Positions 6,937 through 16,123 of a stretch of 64,000 nt of DNA are shown here, in pieces (positions within the stretch are counted from its first letter, which is position 1; every line of letters starts with the position of its first letter). Source of the stretch: Sideroxyarcus sp. (GTDB lineage: Bacteria; Pseudomonadota; Gammaproteobacteria; Burkholderiales; Gallionellaceae); assembly GCA_030651895.1 (NCBI GenBank), contig JAUSBR010000004.1, forward strand, positions 1-64,000. Reading direction: 5' to 3'. A program made the position numbers and the translations under genes. Below the pieces are notes generated by a model, which was given only the letters and a program-made list of their open reading frames with translations, was not told the origin of the DNA and searched no databases.

Positions 6937-7338
6937 TTACCAATTTGGAAGCTCTCTGATGGTTTGGCATGTAAAACCTTCGGAAAGGAATTCGATCTTG
7001 TCATCGTGACCAACTACAAAGTAGTGGCGCACTTGTTTGAAGTTGTCAGGATAGCTTGGATAGTGCTTAAGTTGGTGAGCATTGATTTCCTCCAGCCATA
7101 GACTGTTCTTCACTTCGCCTACTCCTACCGCTCCAGCCTCACCTCCAACACCACCCATCCTTGCGCCAATGAGGCGCTGAATTGTGAAGCGCACGATTTC
7201 GTATTTCTTCTCGGTTTGATACCACGCCACGAACTCGAGCCAGCACGCCCCATTTTCTTCTGCGTGAAAAACGAGGTCGGATACCGACGGCGATACGGTG
7301 AATGGAAGAGCGTTAATGTCTGCGTGCGTTGCAATCAT
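6937..7338 (-). CDS. first-position cassette protein, unknown function
   Basis: Encodes 133 residues, soluble, with a Gly-rich central turn (MGGVGGEAGAVGVGEV) between two alpha/beta parts. No catalytic motif or signal peptide is recognised. It is the cassette next to attI, where expression from an integron promoter would be strongest and where the newest insertion should sit. Its start lies nine bases from the attI core at 7347-7353. Confidence 0.65.
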   Translation of the reverse strand: MIATHADINALPFTVSPSVSDLVFHAEENGACWLEFVAWYQTEKKYEIVRFTIQRLIGARMGGVGGEAGAVGVGEVKNSLWLEEINAHQLKHYPSYPDNFKQVRHYFVVGHDDKIEFLSEGFTCQTIRELPNW

Positions 7339-7346
7339 CGGAGAAC

Positions 7347-7451
7347 GGCTAACTTAAATTAGACACCAAAAGTGTCTGATAATCTGGACTTGAATGTCGG
7401 ATAATCTGGGCGCAGAATTGCAACCCGTTGATTCGCATAGGAGTGTAATTC
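7347..7451. other. attI region with repeats and cassette-side promoter area
   Basis: The recombination core GGCTAAC (7347-7353) joins the first cassette to the integron platform. To its right are an inverted repeat AGACAC-N5-GTGTCT (7361-7377) and two near-identical 14-mers, GTCTGATAATCTGG (7374-7387) and GTCGGATAATCTGG (7396-7409), 22 bp apart. Their position matches the accessory integrase-binding direct repeats known from attI sites. An AGGAG sequence at about 7439 serves intI. The cassette promoter cannot be placed with confidence. Confidence 0.7.
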
Positions 7452-8447
7452 ATGAACACCCCATCATTGCCGGAAAAAACGTCATCACCAAATCCCCCCA
7501 AACTTCTTGATCAAGTTGTCGCGAAAATTCGCTTCAAACACTACAGTCGCAGGACTGAGCTGACTTACACGCACTGGATTAAACGCTTTATCCTTTTTCA
7601 TGGCAAGCGTCATCCCAGAGAAATGGGAGCGGCAGAGATCGAGGCTTTCCTCTCGGCATTGGCAACAGAACGCAATGTCTCAGCCAGCACCCAGAACCTC
7701 GCTTTGTCTTCTCTGTTATTCCTCTACAAAGAAGTCCTGGCAATTGATCTGCCATGGCTGGACAACATCACCCCCGCGAAAAAGCCGCAGCGTTTACCCA
7801 CTGTTTTGTCCGAAGCCGAGGTCAAGCGTCTCCTGAATTGCATGGATGGTGTGCCCGGACTGGTGGCCCGCTTGTTGTATGGTACGGGGATGCGCTTGAT
7901 GGAGGCCATAAGGCTTCGGGTAAAGGATATCGATTTCGATCGACGCGAGATTCTGGTGCGCGACGGTAAGGGTGCAAAGGACCGCGTCACCATGCTGCCG
8001 GAAAGTTTGGCCCCTGCCCTCAAGGAACATCTGGCTCGCCGCAGGATAATCTTTGATAAGGATGTCGCTTCAGGCCAGGTGGACGTCTGGATGCCAAATG
8101 CGCTTGAGCGAAAATATCCGAATGCTTGCCGCGAATGGGGTTGGCAGTTTTTCTTTGTTGCCAGCAATGTTTCCACCGACCCGGCGTCGGGAGTTATCAG
8201 GAAGCATCATCAGGACGAAAAGATGATCCAGCGGCATGTCGCCAAGGCTGCAAAGTTGGCCGGAATAGCCAAGCCTGTATCGCCCCATGTATTGCGTCAC
8301 TCTTTTGCTACTCACCTACTTGAGAGCGGCTACGACATCCGCACCGTGCAGGAGCTGCTCGGCCATTCCGATGTTTCCACCACGATGATCTACACGCATG
8401 TGCTGAACAAGGGCGGCCGGGGTGTGGTGAGTCCGCTGGACAGGTGA
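7452..8447 (+). CDS. intI: integron integrase (tyrosine recombinase)
   Basis: Encodes 331 residues. An N-terminal core-binding SAM-like domain (about 20-105) precedes the catalytic domain with R148 (TGMRLMEA), a lysine in DGKGAK (173/176), H279-R282 (HVLRH), H305 (LGHSD) and the nucleophile Y314 (MIYTHV). The insertion between about 212 and 262, with [16 protein letters not shown], is the extra helix region that separates IntI from XerC/D-type enzymes and lets it bind folded single-stranded attC. It is transcribed away from the cassettes, the normal layout. All catalytic residues are present, so the enzyme looks active. Confidence 0.95.
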   Translation: MNTPSLPEKTSSPNPPKLLDQVVAKIRFKHYSRRTELTYTHWIKRFILFHGKRHPREMGAAEIEAFLSALATERNVSASTQNLALSSLLFLYKEVLAIDLPWLDNITPAKKPQRLPTVLSEAEVKRLLNCMDGVPGLVARLLYGTGMRLMEAIRLRVKDIDFDRREILVRDGKGAKDRVTMLPESLAPALKEHLARRRIIFDKDVASGQVDVWMPNALERKYPNACREWGWQFFFVASNVSTDPASGVIRKHHQDEKMIQRHVAKAAKLAGIAKPVSPHVLRHSFATHLLESGYDIRTVQELLGHSDVSTTMIYTHVLNKGGRGVVSPLDR

Positions 8448-8481
8448 GCCGGAGAATTCGCTCTGCGATTCTCCAAACAAA

Positions 8482-8516
8482 AACGGCGCGCATTTCCTTG
8501 CGCGCCGTTCTGCTTT
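8482..8516. terminator. bidirectional intrinsic terminator between intI and flgL
   Basis: AACGGCGCGC (8482-8491) pairs with GCGCGCCGTT (8500-8509), a 10-bp GC-rich stem, with TTCTGCTTTTT to the right and a run of A (T on the minus strand) to the left. It separates the integron from the convergent flagellar operon. A second 7-bp inverted repeat (GGAGAAT/ATTCTCC, 8451-8474) lies just before it. Confidence 0.88.
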
Positions 8517-8529
8517 TTGAAGTGTGCTG

Positions 8530-9738
8530 CTACAGGTAGTTGAACAGCGACAGTTGCGAGACCTTGGCAAAGGACTGCTGTGCCGCCTGCAATGTCATGT
8601 TCTCCAGCGAGAGTTCGCTGATGGCTTTGTTGTAGTCGGTGTCTTGTATCTTGGACAGGGTCGTTTTGAGTTGCAGGCCGACCTCATCGCCGGTGACTTG
8701 CAGGGCGTCGAGTTCGCGCAGGCGCGAGCCCATGGTGGCGCGAATGTTGAGCACATTGCTGAGGCCCTGGTCTAGTGCACCGTAGGCGTCGTTCAATCCC
8801 TGGCGGTAGGCCACCGAGTTCATGGCGTTGGTCGAGGGAATGGAGGCGTTCAGCGTCGAGATGAGGTCGCTCAGGGTGGTGAACAGGCTCTGGTTGGTGC
8901 TGGGGGTCAGATTGAATGTATCGGTGTTGGCGGGTGTGCCCTGGATGGCGACCTGCACGCCGTTGAAGCTGATGGTCTGTCCGCTCACATAGGTGCCGGA
9001 TGACACCAGTACGGGCGGTCCGGCTGTGACGTCGTTGATGTCATAAGTGGTGGCGCTGGTGAAGACGATCTGGTAGCTGTTGTTGCTATACAGCGCAGGG
9101 TTGGTCACCGTGCCTTGCGAGATGGAACCGGTGCCGGTGTTGCCGGCGGCGGGCGCTGCCTGAAACTGGCCGTTGCCGTTGCGGATGCGCATGAAGATGT
9201 CGGCGCCGGAATCGGTGGTGTTGATCTGGCGCGAGGCCGCGGCTTGCACTTTGCGTTGTACGTCGTCGCCCTGATAGACCACGCCAGCGGCTACATTCAC
9301 GAACGGCTGGGTGCTGCCCTGCGATCCGGAGAACAGGAAGTTGCCGGCACCGTCACCGCTGTTGGCCAGGCCCTGCAGTTCCTGCAAACGCCCCTGCAAT
9401 TCGGCGGCCAGCGATCTGCGGCTGGAATCGCTGAGGATGCCGTTGCCCGCGTCCAGCGCGATGACACGCGCATCCTGCAACAGGGTGGTCACGCTTTCCA
9501 TGACGCCTTCTGCCAGCGACAGGGTGTTGATCGCGGCGGTGCGGTTGTTGCCGTATTGGGTATTGGCGGAATCGGACTGGGTGAGTTCCACCGCGCGCGC
9601 GGCGGCGGCAGGATCGTCGGCGGGGTTGAGGATGCGGCGCCCGGTGGCGATCTGCTGCTGTGTCTGCGAGACCTGCGTCTGCAGGTTGTTCATGGTGGTG
9701 ATGTTGTCGCTATAGAGCGAGTTGGTGCTTATACGCAT
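8530..9738 (-). CDS. flgL: flagellar hook-filament junction protein FlgL
   Basis: Encodes 402 residues. The N-terminus MRISTNSLYSDNITTMNNLQ and the C-terminal helix ending ...QQSFAKVSQLSLFNYL are the conserved coiled-coil ends of the flagellin/FlgL superfamily (HAP3), and the middle is the variable surface domain. It forms the ring on which the filament cap and flagellin assemble. It is five bases downstream of flgK and should share the sigma-28 promoter upstream of flgK. It is the last gene of the flgB-L array and is followed by the shared terminator. Confidence 0.95.
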   Translation of the reverse strand: MRISTNSLYSDNITTMNNLQTQVSQTQQQIATGRRILNPADDPAAAARAVELTQSDSANTQYGNNRTAAINTLSLAEGVMESVTTLLQDARVIALDAGNGILSDSSRRSLAAELQGRLQELQGLANSGDGAGNFLFSGSQGSTQPFVNVAAGVVYQGDDVQRKVQAAASRQINTTDSGADIFMRIRNGNGQFQAAPAAGNTGTGSISQGTVTNPALYSNNSYQIVFTSATTYDINDVTAGPPVLVSSGTYVSGQTISFNGVQVAIQGTPANTDTFNLTPSTNQSLFTTLSDLISTLNASIPSTNAMNSVAYRQGLNDAYGALDQGLSNVLNIRATMGSRLRELDALQVTGDEVGLQLKTTLSKIQDTDYNKAISELSLENMTLQAAQQSFAKVSQLSLFNYL

Positions 9739-9743
9739 GATGA

Positions 9744-11675
9744 TTAACCTCCCAGTTGCAACAGCGAGTCGAACATGGATTGTGCGATCGACATCGATTT
9801 GGCTGCTGCCTGATAAGCCTGCTGGTATTTCAGCAGGTTCGCTGCTTCTTCATCCAGATTGACACCGGACACCGCCTGGAACGAGCGGGTCACCTGCGCC
9901 AGCATGCTGGTCTGAGCCTTGCTGGTGACTTCGAGTTCGCGCGTCTGCGTGCCGACCTGACTGATCAGTTGCCCGTAGGCGCCCTGATAACTGGCGGTGC
10001 CGTTCACCATGGTGTTGGTGGTTTGCAGTTGCGCCAGTTTGAGGATGTTGCTGCCATCGGTGGTGGCGTTGGTGTTGGGTGTGACGGTGAAACTGTCGCC
10101 CGCGACCGGCGTGCCGGTGATCTGTGTGGTCCAGCCATTGATGGTGATGGCCGCCCCGGCGGTATAAGGCTGCGAGCCCACCGGTGCACCTGTACCGGTG
10201 GCGGTGTAGGTGGTGGGCGGATTATCAAAAGTGATGGTGATCGGCTGTTGCAGGTTCACATTCAGCGGCAATCCCGGCACCACAGTGGCAGCACCGATGA
10301 CGCCGGTACCGACGTTGGCGGTCGCTGTGTTGGAACGGATCGGCGAAGCCGCCGCGATCTTGTTCGGGTCGGTGATGCTGAGCGCGATGCTGCCGCCGCC
10401 GGCCACCGTGGGGCGGACGAGGAAGGAATCGCCGGCGACGTTCGCCACCATGCCCGGTGTCAGTTGCAGGGTGATGCCCGTTCCCGTGAGCGTCTGTCCG
10501 GCAGTCATTTGCGCGGTGGTGAACGACTGCATCAGGGTGTTGTTCGAAGTGTCGTAGACGTTGTAGTTGGCACCGTCGAACTGCACGCTGTAGTCATGGC
10601 CGGTCAGGGCGGTGGTGCTGGTGATGGTCGACCCCAGCACGGCGTCGCCGACGTTGCTGGTGGAGGATGTCACGCGCGGCACGCCGGAGGAGAAGAATGA
10701 CCCGCCCAGTGCGCCCTTAAGGTCCATGCCCTGTTGGTGCTGCTGGTTGAAAGTGTCGGCCAGCCCCAGTGCGATACGCCCCAGCGCATTCTGCGCGGGA
10801 TCGAGTTCGTTCTGGCGGAAATCGAGGTAACCGCCCAGGTTGCCGCCCTGCAAAGCGCTCTGCTGGATGCGGCTGACATTGCCGTTGTTGAGATAGGCGA
10901 CTTCGAGCGCGGTGGGGTCTGTGGTCGAAGCGACCGCCTGCAAGGTGGAAGTGCGGTTGCCGACCACCAGCGACTGGCCGCTGCCGATAAACACATCGAC
11001 CGAACCGTCCGGCTGCTTGACGGTGGAGACGCGGATCTCCTGGCTGAGCTGGTTGATAAGCTGGTCGCGCTGGTCGAGCAGGTCGTTGGGCGGTTGGCCG
11101 GGCGACTGTGCTTGCAGTTGCACGATGTTCTCGTTCAACGATGCGATCTGTTTCGCATAGCTGTTGACCGAGGAGACGCTGTTCTGGATCTGGCCGTTGA
11201 GTCCGTCACGGATCTGGGTCATGCGCTGGTCCAGCGCATGCAGACGGTTGACCAGTGATTGTGCGCTGCCGATCATGCCCTGACGCGCGGCAACGGATTC
11301 CGGCGCGTTGGCCACACCGTTCACGTTGCTGAAGAAGTCCTGCAGGGTCGGTGTGAGGCCGCCGCTGGAATCGCCGAACAGGTTGCTCAATTGCTGCGAC
11401 AGTTCGTAGCGGGAATTGAGGTTGGAAGACTGAGTCTGCGCTTCCAGCACCTGCGCGCCGAGGAACTGGTCGTAGCGGCGCAGCACGGTGGTCACATCGG
11501 CACCCTGGCCGAAGAAACCCGAGCCGGTGTTCTGCGGCTGTTCCGCGGTCTGGATGATCTCCTGGCGCGAATAGCCGGGGGTGTTGACGTTGGCGATGTT
11601 GTGCGAAGTCGCGGCGATGCCCGCCTGGGCTGCCCGCAATGCACTTACTCCGATGCCGTATATTCCAGTGCCCAT
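9744..11675 (-). CDS. flgK: flagellar hook-associated protein FlgK
   Basis: Encodes 643 residues. The start (GIGVSALRAAQAGIAATSHNIANVNTPGYSR) is the conserved rod/hook-protein N-terminus with the NTPGYSR turn, and the end (NLDEEAANLLKYQQAYQAAAKSMSIAQ) is the conserved C-terminal helix. The length is within the upper family range because of a long beta-rich central part (about 330-560). It sits between hook and FlgL. A close sigma-28 promoter lies about 40 bp upstream of its start, so flgKL is a late-class operon separate from flgB-J. Confidence 0.96.
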   Translation of the reverse strand: MGTGIYGIGVSALRAAQAGIAATSHNIANVNTPGYSRQEIIQTAEQPQNTGSGFFGQGADVTTVLRRYDQFLGAQVLEAQTQSSNLNSRYELSQQLSNLFGDSSGGLTPTLQDFFSNVNGVANAPESVAARQGMIGSAQSLVNRLHALDQRMTQIRDGLNGQIQNSVSSVNSYAKQIASLNENIVQLQAQSPGQPPNDLLDQRDQLINQLSQEIRVSTVKQPDGSVDVFIGSGQSLVVGNRTSTLQAVASTTDPTALEVAYLNNGNVSRIQQSALQGGNLGGYLDFRQNELDPAQNALGRIALGLADTFNQQHQQGMDLKGALGGSFFSSGVPRVTSSTSNVGDAVLGSTITSTTALTGHDYSVQFDGANYNVYDTSNNTLMQSFTTAQMTAGQTLTGTGITLQLTPGMVANVAGDSFLVRPTVAGGGSIALSITDPNKIAAASPIRSNTATANVGTGVIGAATVVPGLPLNVNLQQPITITFDNPPTTYTATGTGAPVGSQPYTAGAAITINGWTTQITGTPVAGDSFTVTPNTNATTDGSNILKLAQLQTTNTMVNGTASYQGAYGQLISQVGTQTRELEVTSKAQTSMLAQVTRSFQAVSGVNLDEEAANLLKYQQAYQAAAKSMSIAQSMFDSLLQLGG

Positions 11676-11715
11676 TTCGATTCCTTTTACCGTCAGACAA
11701 CTCTACATAGTTTGG

Positions 11716-11742
11716 CTATCGGCATTTCATGAGAAAACTTTA
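11716..11742 (-). promoter_or_regulatory. sigma-28 (FliA) promoter of flgKL
   Basis: Read on the minus strand: TAAAGTTT, an 11-bp spacer, then GCCGATAG. This matches the enterobacterial FliA consensus (TAAAGTTT-N11-GCCGATAA) at 15 of 16 positions and lies between flgJ and flgK, reading into flgK. Confidence 0.9.
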
Positions 11743-11751
11743 GGGTCATCC

Positions 11752-12615
11752 CTATGCGCGCACCCTGACACTGCCGATAACGCCGGCCAGTTTGTCCGCA
11801 TAGCGCGGGTCGGTGGCATAACCGGCCTTTTGCAGCGCCTGCGCGAAGGCCTTGGCGTCGCTCTGCTCCAGCACCCCGGCATAACGCGGGTCGTCGCCCA
11901 GGAATTTGGCGTAATCCTGGAAAGCCTCGGTATAGCTGCCATAGGCGCGGAAGCTCTCTACTTGTTTACTCGCTACGCCATTGTGGTATTCGGTAGTGGT
12001 CACTTCGGCGACCTTGCCGTTCCAGCCCTTGTTGGCCTTGATGCCGAACAGGTTGAAACTGTTGCTGCCGTCCGCATTCATGATTTCGCGTTTGCCCCAG
12101 CCGCTCTCCAGCGCAGCCTGCCCCATGATGAGATGGGCGGGAATACCGGTGCTGCGGCTTGCCTGCTCGGCATGCGGACGCATCTTGTCGACGAAGGCCT
12201 GTTGCACATCGCCGCGATAGGCCGATGGCAAGTTCGGAGTGCTGAGTGCTGAGTGCTGAGTATTAAGTGCTGAGTTCTGAGTACTCGGCACTCCGAACTC
12301 AGTACTCAGCACTTGATTGCGGGTGAGCTGGCGCACCATGATGTCGGCCAGACCGACACCGCGATCGGCCATGCTCTGCGCCAGTTGCTGGTCGAGCATG
12401 CCGGTGAACATCTTGGTCTGCTCGCTATCGAACACGCCGTCCTGCGGGGTCGCCTCGCGCATGCTTTTGAGCATCATATTGAGGAACACCGTCTCGAACT
12501 GCTTGGCGACGGTCTTCAGCGCCTGATCGGGCGCCTGCTTGGATTGCAGCTTGAGTCTGTCGAGATTCTGGCCGTCGATGGCCAAGCCGCCGACATCCAT
12601 GCCGGAGAGAGACAT
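11752..12615 (-). CDS. flgJ: flagellar rod-capping muramidase FlgJ
   Basis: Encodes 287 residues from ATG 12615; a longer frame upstream only opposes flgI. Residues 1-100 are the rod-binding domain (KQFETVFLNMMLKSMREA.P) and about 130-287 are the glucosaminidase/muramidase domain with ALESGWGKREI, including the catalytic Glu. It cuts peptidoglycan for rod passage in the periplasm. Start and flgI stop overlap (TGATG). Residues about 101-129, linking the two domains, are encoded by a palindromic ACTCAG-type repeat also found outside genes, giving an odd Ser/Thr/Asn/Gln-rich linker. Confidence 0.94.
   Translation of the reverse strand: MSLSGMDVGGLAIDGQNLDRLKLQSKQAPDQALKTVAKQFETVFLNMMLKSMREATPQDGVFDSEQTKMFTGMLDQQLAQSMADRGVGLADIMVRQLTRNQVLSTEFGVPSTQNSALNTQHSALSTPNLPSAYRGDVQQAFVDKMRPHAEQASRSTGIPAHLIMGQAALESGWGKREIMNADGSNSFNLFGIKANKGWNGKVAEVTTTEYHNGVASKQVESFRAYGSYTEAFQDYAKFLGDDPRYAGVLEQSDAKAFAQALQKAGYATDPRYADKLAGVIGSVRVRA
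12231..12314. repeat. ACTCAG-type repeat inserted in frame within flgJ
   Basis: The 84-bp stretch is built from variants of GAGTGCTGAGT and its complement. AGTTCGGAGTGC (12231-12242) and GCACTCCGAACT (12288-12299) form a perfect 12-bp inverted repeat. The same words occur in two non-coding gaps of this window (16124-16155 and 36356-36430), which shows that the element is dispersed and not specific to flgJ. Confidence 0.85.
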
Positions 12616-13721
12616 CAGATCACCTCTAAATCGGCTCTTAACGCTCCTGCCGATTTCATCGCCTGCAGGATCGCCAGCATGTCCTGCGGTGTCGCGCCGA
12701 TGGAATTGAGCGCCTTGATGACATCGCCCAGTGCCACGCCCTGTTTCAGGTGCAGCAGGTTGCCGGGCGCGGCCGTGATCTCGATGCTGGCGTTGCTCAC
12801 CGGTGTGGTCTGGCCCTGCGACAACGGCGCTGGCTGGCTCACCGCGTTGTCCGCGCTGATGACCACAGTGAGGTTGCCGTGCGCGACCGCGCAATCGTTG
12901 AGTGTCACTTTCTGGTTCATCACCACCGAGCCGGTGCGCGCATTGATGATGACCTTGGCGCTGGCCGCCGCCGCGTCGAGCGACAGGTTCTCGATGCGCG
13001 AAAGGAAGGCGACGCGCGCGCTGCCTCCCGGCGCCTTCACCTGCACGGTGCGGCTGTCCAGTGCCTGGGCGATCTCGCTATCGGGCGAGATATCGCGATT
13101 GATGGTGTCGGCCAGACGGGTGGCGGTGGTGAAATCAGCATTGATCAATTCAAGGTGGACGAACTCGCCCTGCCCCAGCGCCGTCGGTACGGAACGCTCG
13201 ACGGTCGCGCCGCTTGGGATGCGCCCCACGCTCAGATGATTGACCTGCGCCTTGGAGCCGCCGGCTGCCGCGCCCGCGCCGCTGACCAGCAGGTTGCCTT
13301 GCGCCATCGCATAGACTTGGCCGTCGGCACCTTTGAGCGGCGTCATCAGCAGTGTGCCGCCACGCAGACTCTTGGCATTGCCGATGGACGACACGGTGAT
13401 GTCGATGGTCTGGCCGGGACGCGAGAACGGCGGCAGCGAAGCTGTCACCGTCACGGCGGCGAGGTTCTTCAATTGCAGGCTGGTGCCGGGCGGCAGGGTC
13501 ACGCCCATCTGCGCCAGCATGGTGATGGTGCTCTGAACCGTGAACGGGGTTTGCGTGGTCTGGTCGCCGCTGCCGTCCAGACCGACCACCAGTCCGTAGC
13601 CGAGCAACTGGTTCTCGCGCACGCCCAGCACGGTGGCCAGGTCCTTGACGCGTTCGGCCGAGGCCGCCAGTGACAGCGTCATCAGCAGGACGGCGGTGAT
13701 TGTTCTGATCATGGCGTTCAT
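12615..13721 (-). CDS. flgI: flagellar P-ring protein FlgI
   Basis: Encodes 368 residues with a signal peptide (about 1-22, ending SAASA/ER) and the conserved VRENQLLGYGLVVGLDGSGDQT opening of FlgI. The mature protein assembles in the periplasm as the P ring around the rod, within peptidoglycan. Length agrees with the family. An in-frame Met at residue 4 is an alternative start. It lies ten bases after flgH and overlaps flgJ by one base, so the three are cotranscribed. Confidence 0.96.
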   Translation of the reverse strand: MNAMIRTITAVLLMTLSLAASAERVKDLATVLGVRENQLLGYGLVVGLDGSGDQTTQTPFTVQSTITMLAQMGVTLPPGTSLQLKNLAAVTVTASLPPFSRPGQTIDITVSSIGNAKSLRGGTLLMTPLKGADGQVYAMAQGNLLVSGAGAAAGGSKAQVNHLSVGRIPSGATVERSVPTALGQGEFVHLELINADFTTATRLADTINRDISPDSEIAQALDSRTVQVKAPGGSARVAFLSRIENLSLDAAAASAKVIINARTGSVVMNQKVTLNDCAVAHGNLTVVISADNAVSQPAPLSQGQTTPVSNASIEITAAPGNLLHLKQGVALGDVIKALNSIGATPQDMLAILQAMKSAGALRADLEVI

Positions 13722-13730
13722 ATGACCTCC

Positions 13731-14408
13731 CTAGAACGGCAGAATGGAGAAGAAGAAGCGGTTGAACATGGTGGTCACCGCCGCCGCGTCGATGTTCTGC
13801 GCGCCCTTGTATTCGACATGCACTTCCGCGACCTGCGTGGATTGCACTGTGTTGCTGCTGCTGATGTTGGACGGGTTCACCACACCGGAGAAACGCACGT
13901 ACTCTTCCGAGTGTTTGATCGCCACCTGTTTCTCGCCCGCGACGCGCAGGTTGCCATTGGGCAACACTTCGGTCACGGTCACGGTGATCGCGCCGGAGAA
14001 ACTGTTGCTGCCGGAGCTGTCTGTCTTGCTGGCGGATTTGACCGCCGAATCGCCGCTTACACCGAGCGGGAATTGCGTTACGCCGCCTGCCGAACCGGAG
14101 GTGATGGTCGGCGTGCTCAATGCGATACTGCCGCTGTTGTCCGCGCTGCTACCGGACTTGCCGGAGGCAGAAGTGGTCTCGGCGATGTTGATGATGAGCA
14201 CGTCGCCGACGTTGCGCGCGCGGCGGTCCTCGAACATCGGACGCTCGTTCACGCCGGCCTGGAAGATGGAGCCGTTGCTCTCGCTCGCCGCCGCCGCTTT
14301 TGGCGCCGGACGCGCGGTCAGCGGTTGTTTGATATTGGTCGAGGGCACGCAGGCGCTCAACAGCGCCGCCATCGCCACGACCCACACCAGATTGAAATTC
14401 TTAATCAT
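13731..14408 (-). CDS. flgH: flagellar L-ring lipoprotein FlgH
   Basis: Encodes 225 residues. The signal sequence ends in a lipobox LLSAC, so Cys20 should be lipidated and the protein sorted to the outer membrane. The conserved GSIFQAG..RPMFEDRRARNVGDVLIINI block follows and the last residues (FNRFFFSILPF) are typical. It forms the L ring. It sits eight bases after flgG in the flgB-J operon. Confidence 0.96.
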   Translation of the reverse strand: MIKNFNLVWVVAMAALLSACVPSTNIKQPLTARPAPKAAAASESNGSIFQAGVNERPMFEDRRARNVGDVLIINIAETTSASGKSGSSADNSGSIALSTPTITSGSAGGVTQFPLGVSGDSAVKSASKTDSSGSNSFSGAITVTVTEVLPNGNLRVAGEKQVAIKHSEEYVRFSGVVNPSNISSSNTVQSTQVAEVHVEYKGAQNIDAAAVTTMFNRFFFSILPF

Positions 14409-14416
14409 GATGCACC

Positions 14417-15199
14417 TCAGATCTGCGACAGTTTCTGCAACATCTGGTCGGAGGTGGTGATCGCCTTGGAGTTGATCTCGTACGCGCGCTGCGTCTGGAT
14501 CATGTTCACCAACTCTTCCACCACGTTGACGTTGGAGGTCTCGACATAACCCTGGCTCAGGGTGCCGGTGCCGTTGGTACCCGGCACGTTGGTGCTGGGT
14601 GTGCCCGAGGAGCCGCTCTCCAGATACAGGTTCTGGCCCATGCTTTCGAGGCCGGAGGCATTGATGAATGTCGCCAACTGCATGCTGCCGACCTGCACCG
14701 GGGCAGTCACACCCGCCTGGGTGACGCTGACCACGCCGTCCTGGCCGATGGAGACGCTGGTGGTGTTGGCCGGGATGGTGATCGCGGGTTGCACCACGAA
14801 ACCGTTGGCGGTGACGATCTGCCCCTGGCTGTCGACCTGGAAGGAACCATCGCGAGTGTAGGCGGTGGCACCGTCCGGCATCAGGATCTGGAAGAAACCG
14901 TTGCCCTGGATCGCGACATCGAGCTTGTTGCCGGTCTGTTGCAGGTTACCCTGGGTGTGGATGCGTTCGGTGGCGACCGGGCGTACGCCGGTGCCGATCT
15001 GCAGGCCGGACGGCACCTGCGTCTGCTGCGACGACTGCGCGCCGGGCTGGCGCAAATTCTGATAGAGCAAGTCCTCGAACACCGCGCGCGAACGTTTGAA
15101 ACCGGTGGTGCTGACGTTGGCGAGGTTATTGGAGATGACATCCATCTGCGTCTGTTGTGCTTCCAGACCGGTCTTCGATATCCAGAGCGAGCGAATCAT
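14417..15199 (-). CDS. flgG: distal rod protein FlgG
   Basis: Encodes 260 residues, the usual length. It starts [21 protein letters not shown] and contains [20 protein letters not shown], the conserved rod N-terminus. The C-terminus [30 protein letters not shown] is the matching helix. It polymerises into the distal rod. A 164-bp gap without any recognisable gene or strong promoter separates it from flgF upstream. Confidence 0.97.
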   Translation of the reverse strand: MIRSLWISKTGLEAQQTQMDVISNNLANVSTTGFKRSRAVFEDLLYQNLRQPGAQSSQQTQVPSGLQIGTGVRPVATERIHTQGNLQQTGNKLDVAIQGNGFFQILMPDGATAYTRDGSFQVDSQGQIVTANGFVVQPAITIPANTTSVSIGQDGVVSVTQAGVTAPVQVGSMQLATFINASGLESMGQNLYLESGSSGTPSTNVPGTNGTGTLSQGYVETSNVNVVEELVNMIQTQRAYEINSKAITTSDQMLQKLSQI

Positions 15200-15363
15200 G
15201 ATGTGCGTCCTTTCAGTGTCCTGTGCTTGGATGACACATTACCCGCCCGCAAGCAAAGCCATCCGTGGAATACCCGCGGAAAAACGATTCATTTCAGGAT
15301 TTCGGCTGGAAGAGGAAAGGAAGCAGGCACCGGCTTCAACTCAAAGCGCAATGCCCTTCAGGA

Positions 15364-16107
15364 TCAGCCGTTGATAGTGAGTACCGAACTGGCCGCCTTG
15401 GCGTTGTTGTCCGCGGTCTGCAGCAACTTCATCTGGGTGTCGAACTGGCGCGCCAGCGAGATCATGTTGACCATCGACTCCACCATGTTCACGTTGCTGC
15501 CTTCCAGGCTGCCCGAGGCAACATTGACGTTGGCGTCCGCATCGGCGGCATTGCCGTCGCGGGTGCGGAACAGCGAATCCTCACCGCGCACCATCTGTGC
15601 TTCGGGCGGGTTGGTCAGCTTGATGCGGCCCACCACGATGACGCTGTTCTTCTGGCTGGTGCTGGGCACGGTGGAGATGGTGCCGTCCTTGGCGATGGTC
15701 ACCTCGGTGTCCGGCGGGATGGTGATCGGGCCGGAATCGCCCACCACGTTGAGTCCGTCACGTGTCTGCAGGATGCCGCTGGGCAATATCTGCAGACTGC
15801 CGTTGCGGGTGTACGCTTCCTTGCCGCTGGCATCCTCGACGGCGATCCAGCCCTTGCCGTCGACCGCCACGTCGAGCGCGCGTCCGGTCATCTGCATGAC
15901 GCCGGGACGGAAGTCCGTGCCCGAGGTCGAATCCACCACGAAGGTGCGCGTCGGCAATCCCTCGCCCTGCAGCGGCACCGCACGGAAGGTGTCGATGGTG
16001 GCGCGGAATCCCGGCGTGTTGACGTTGGCCAGATTCTGCGACACCGATGCCTGCTGTTGCAGGATGTGCGAGGCGCCGGTCATCGCGGTGTAGATCAGTC
16101 TGTCCAT
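15364..16107 (-). CDS. flgF: proximal rod protein FlgF
   Basis: Encodes 247 residues. MDRLIYTAMTGASHILQQQASVSQNLANVNTPGFRA is the FlgF-type N-terminus and GSNVNMVESMVNMISLARQFDTQMKLLQTAD is the C-terminal rod helix. It forms part of the proximal rod. A 50-bp gap upstream contains an ACTCAG-type repeat, which lies between it and flgE but leaves the operon order intact. Confidence 0.96.
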   Translation of the reverse strand: MDRLIYTAMTGASHILQQQASVSQNLANVNTPGFRATIDTFRAVPLQGEGLPTRTFVVDSTSGTDFRPGVMQMTGRALDVAVDGKGWIAVEDASGKEAYTRNGSLQILPSGILQTRDGLNVVGDSGPITIPPDTEVTIAKDGTISTVPSTSQKNSVIVVGRIKLTNPPEAQMVRGEDSLFRTRDGNAADADANVNVASGSLEGSNVNMVESMVNMISLARQFDTQMKLLQTADNNAKAASSVLTING

Positions 16108-16123
16108 GTCATCCCCGTTTTTC

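Noticed and set aside
11752-12894. Longer 380-residue FlgJ
   Set aside because: The extra N-terminal residues are an out-of-frame reading of flgI; the MSLSGMDV start overlapping the flgI stop fits the family.
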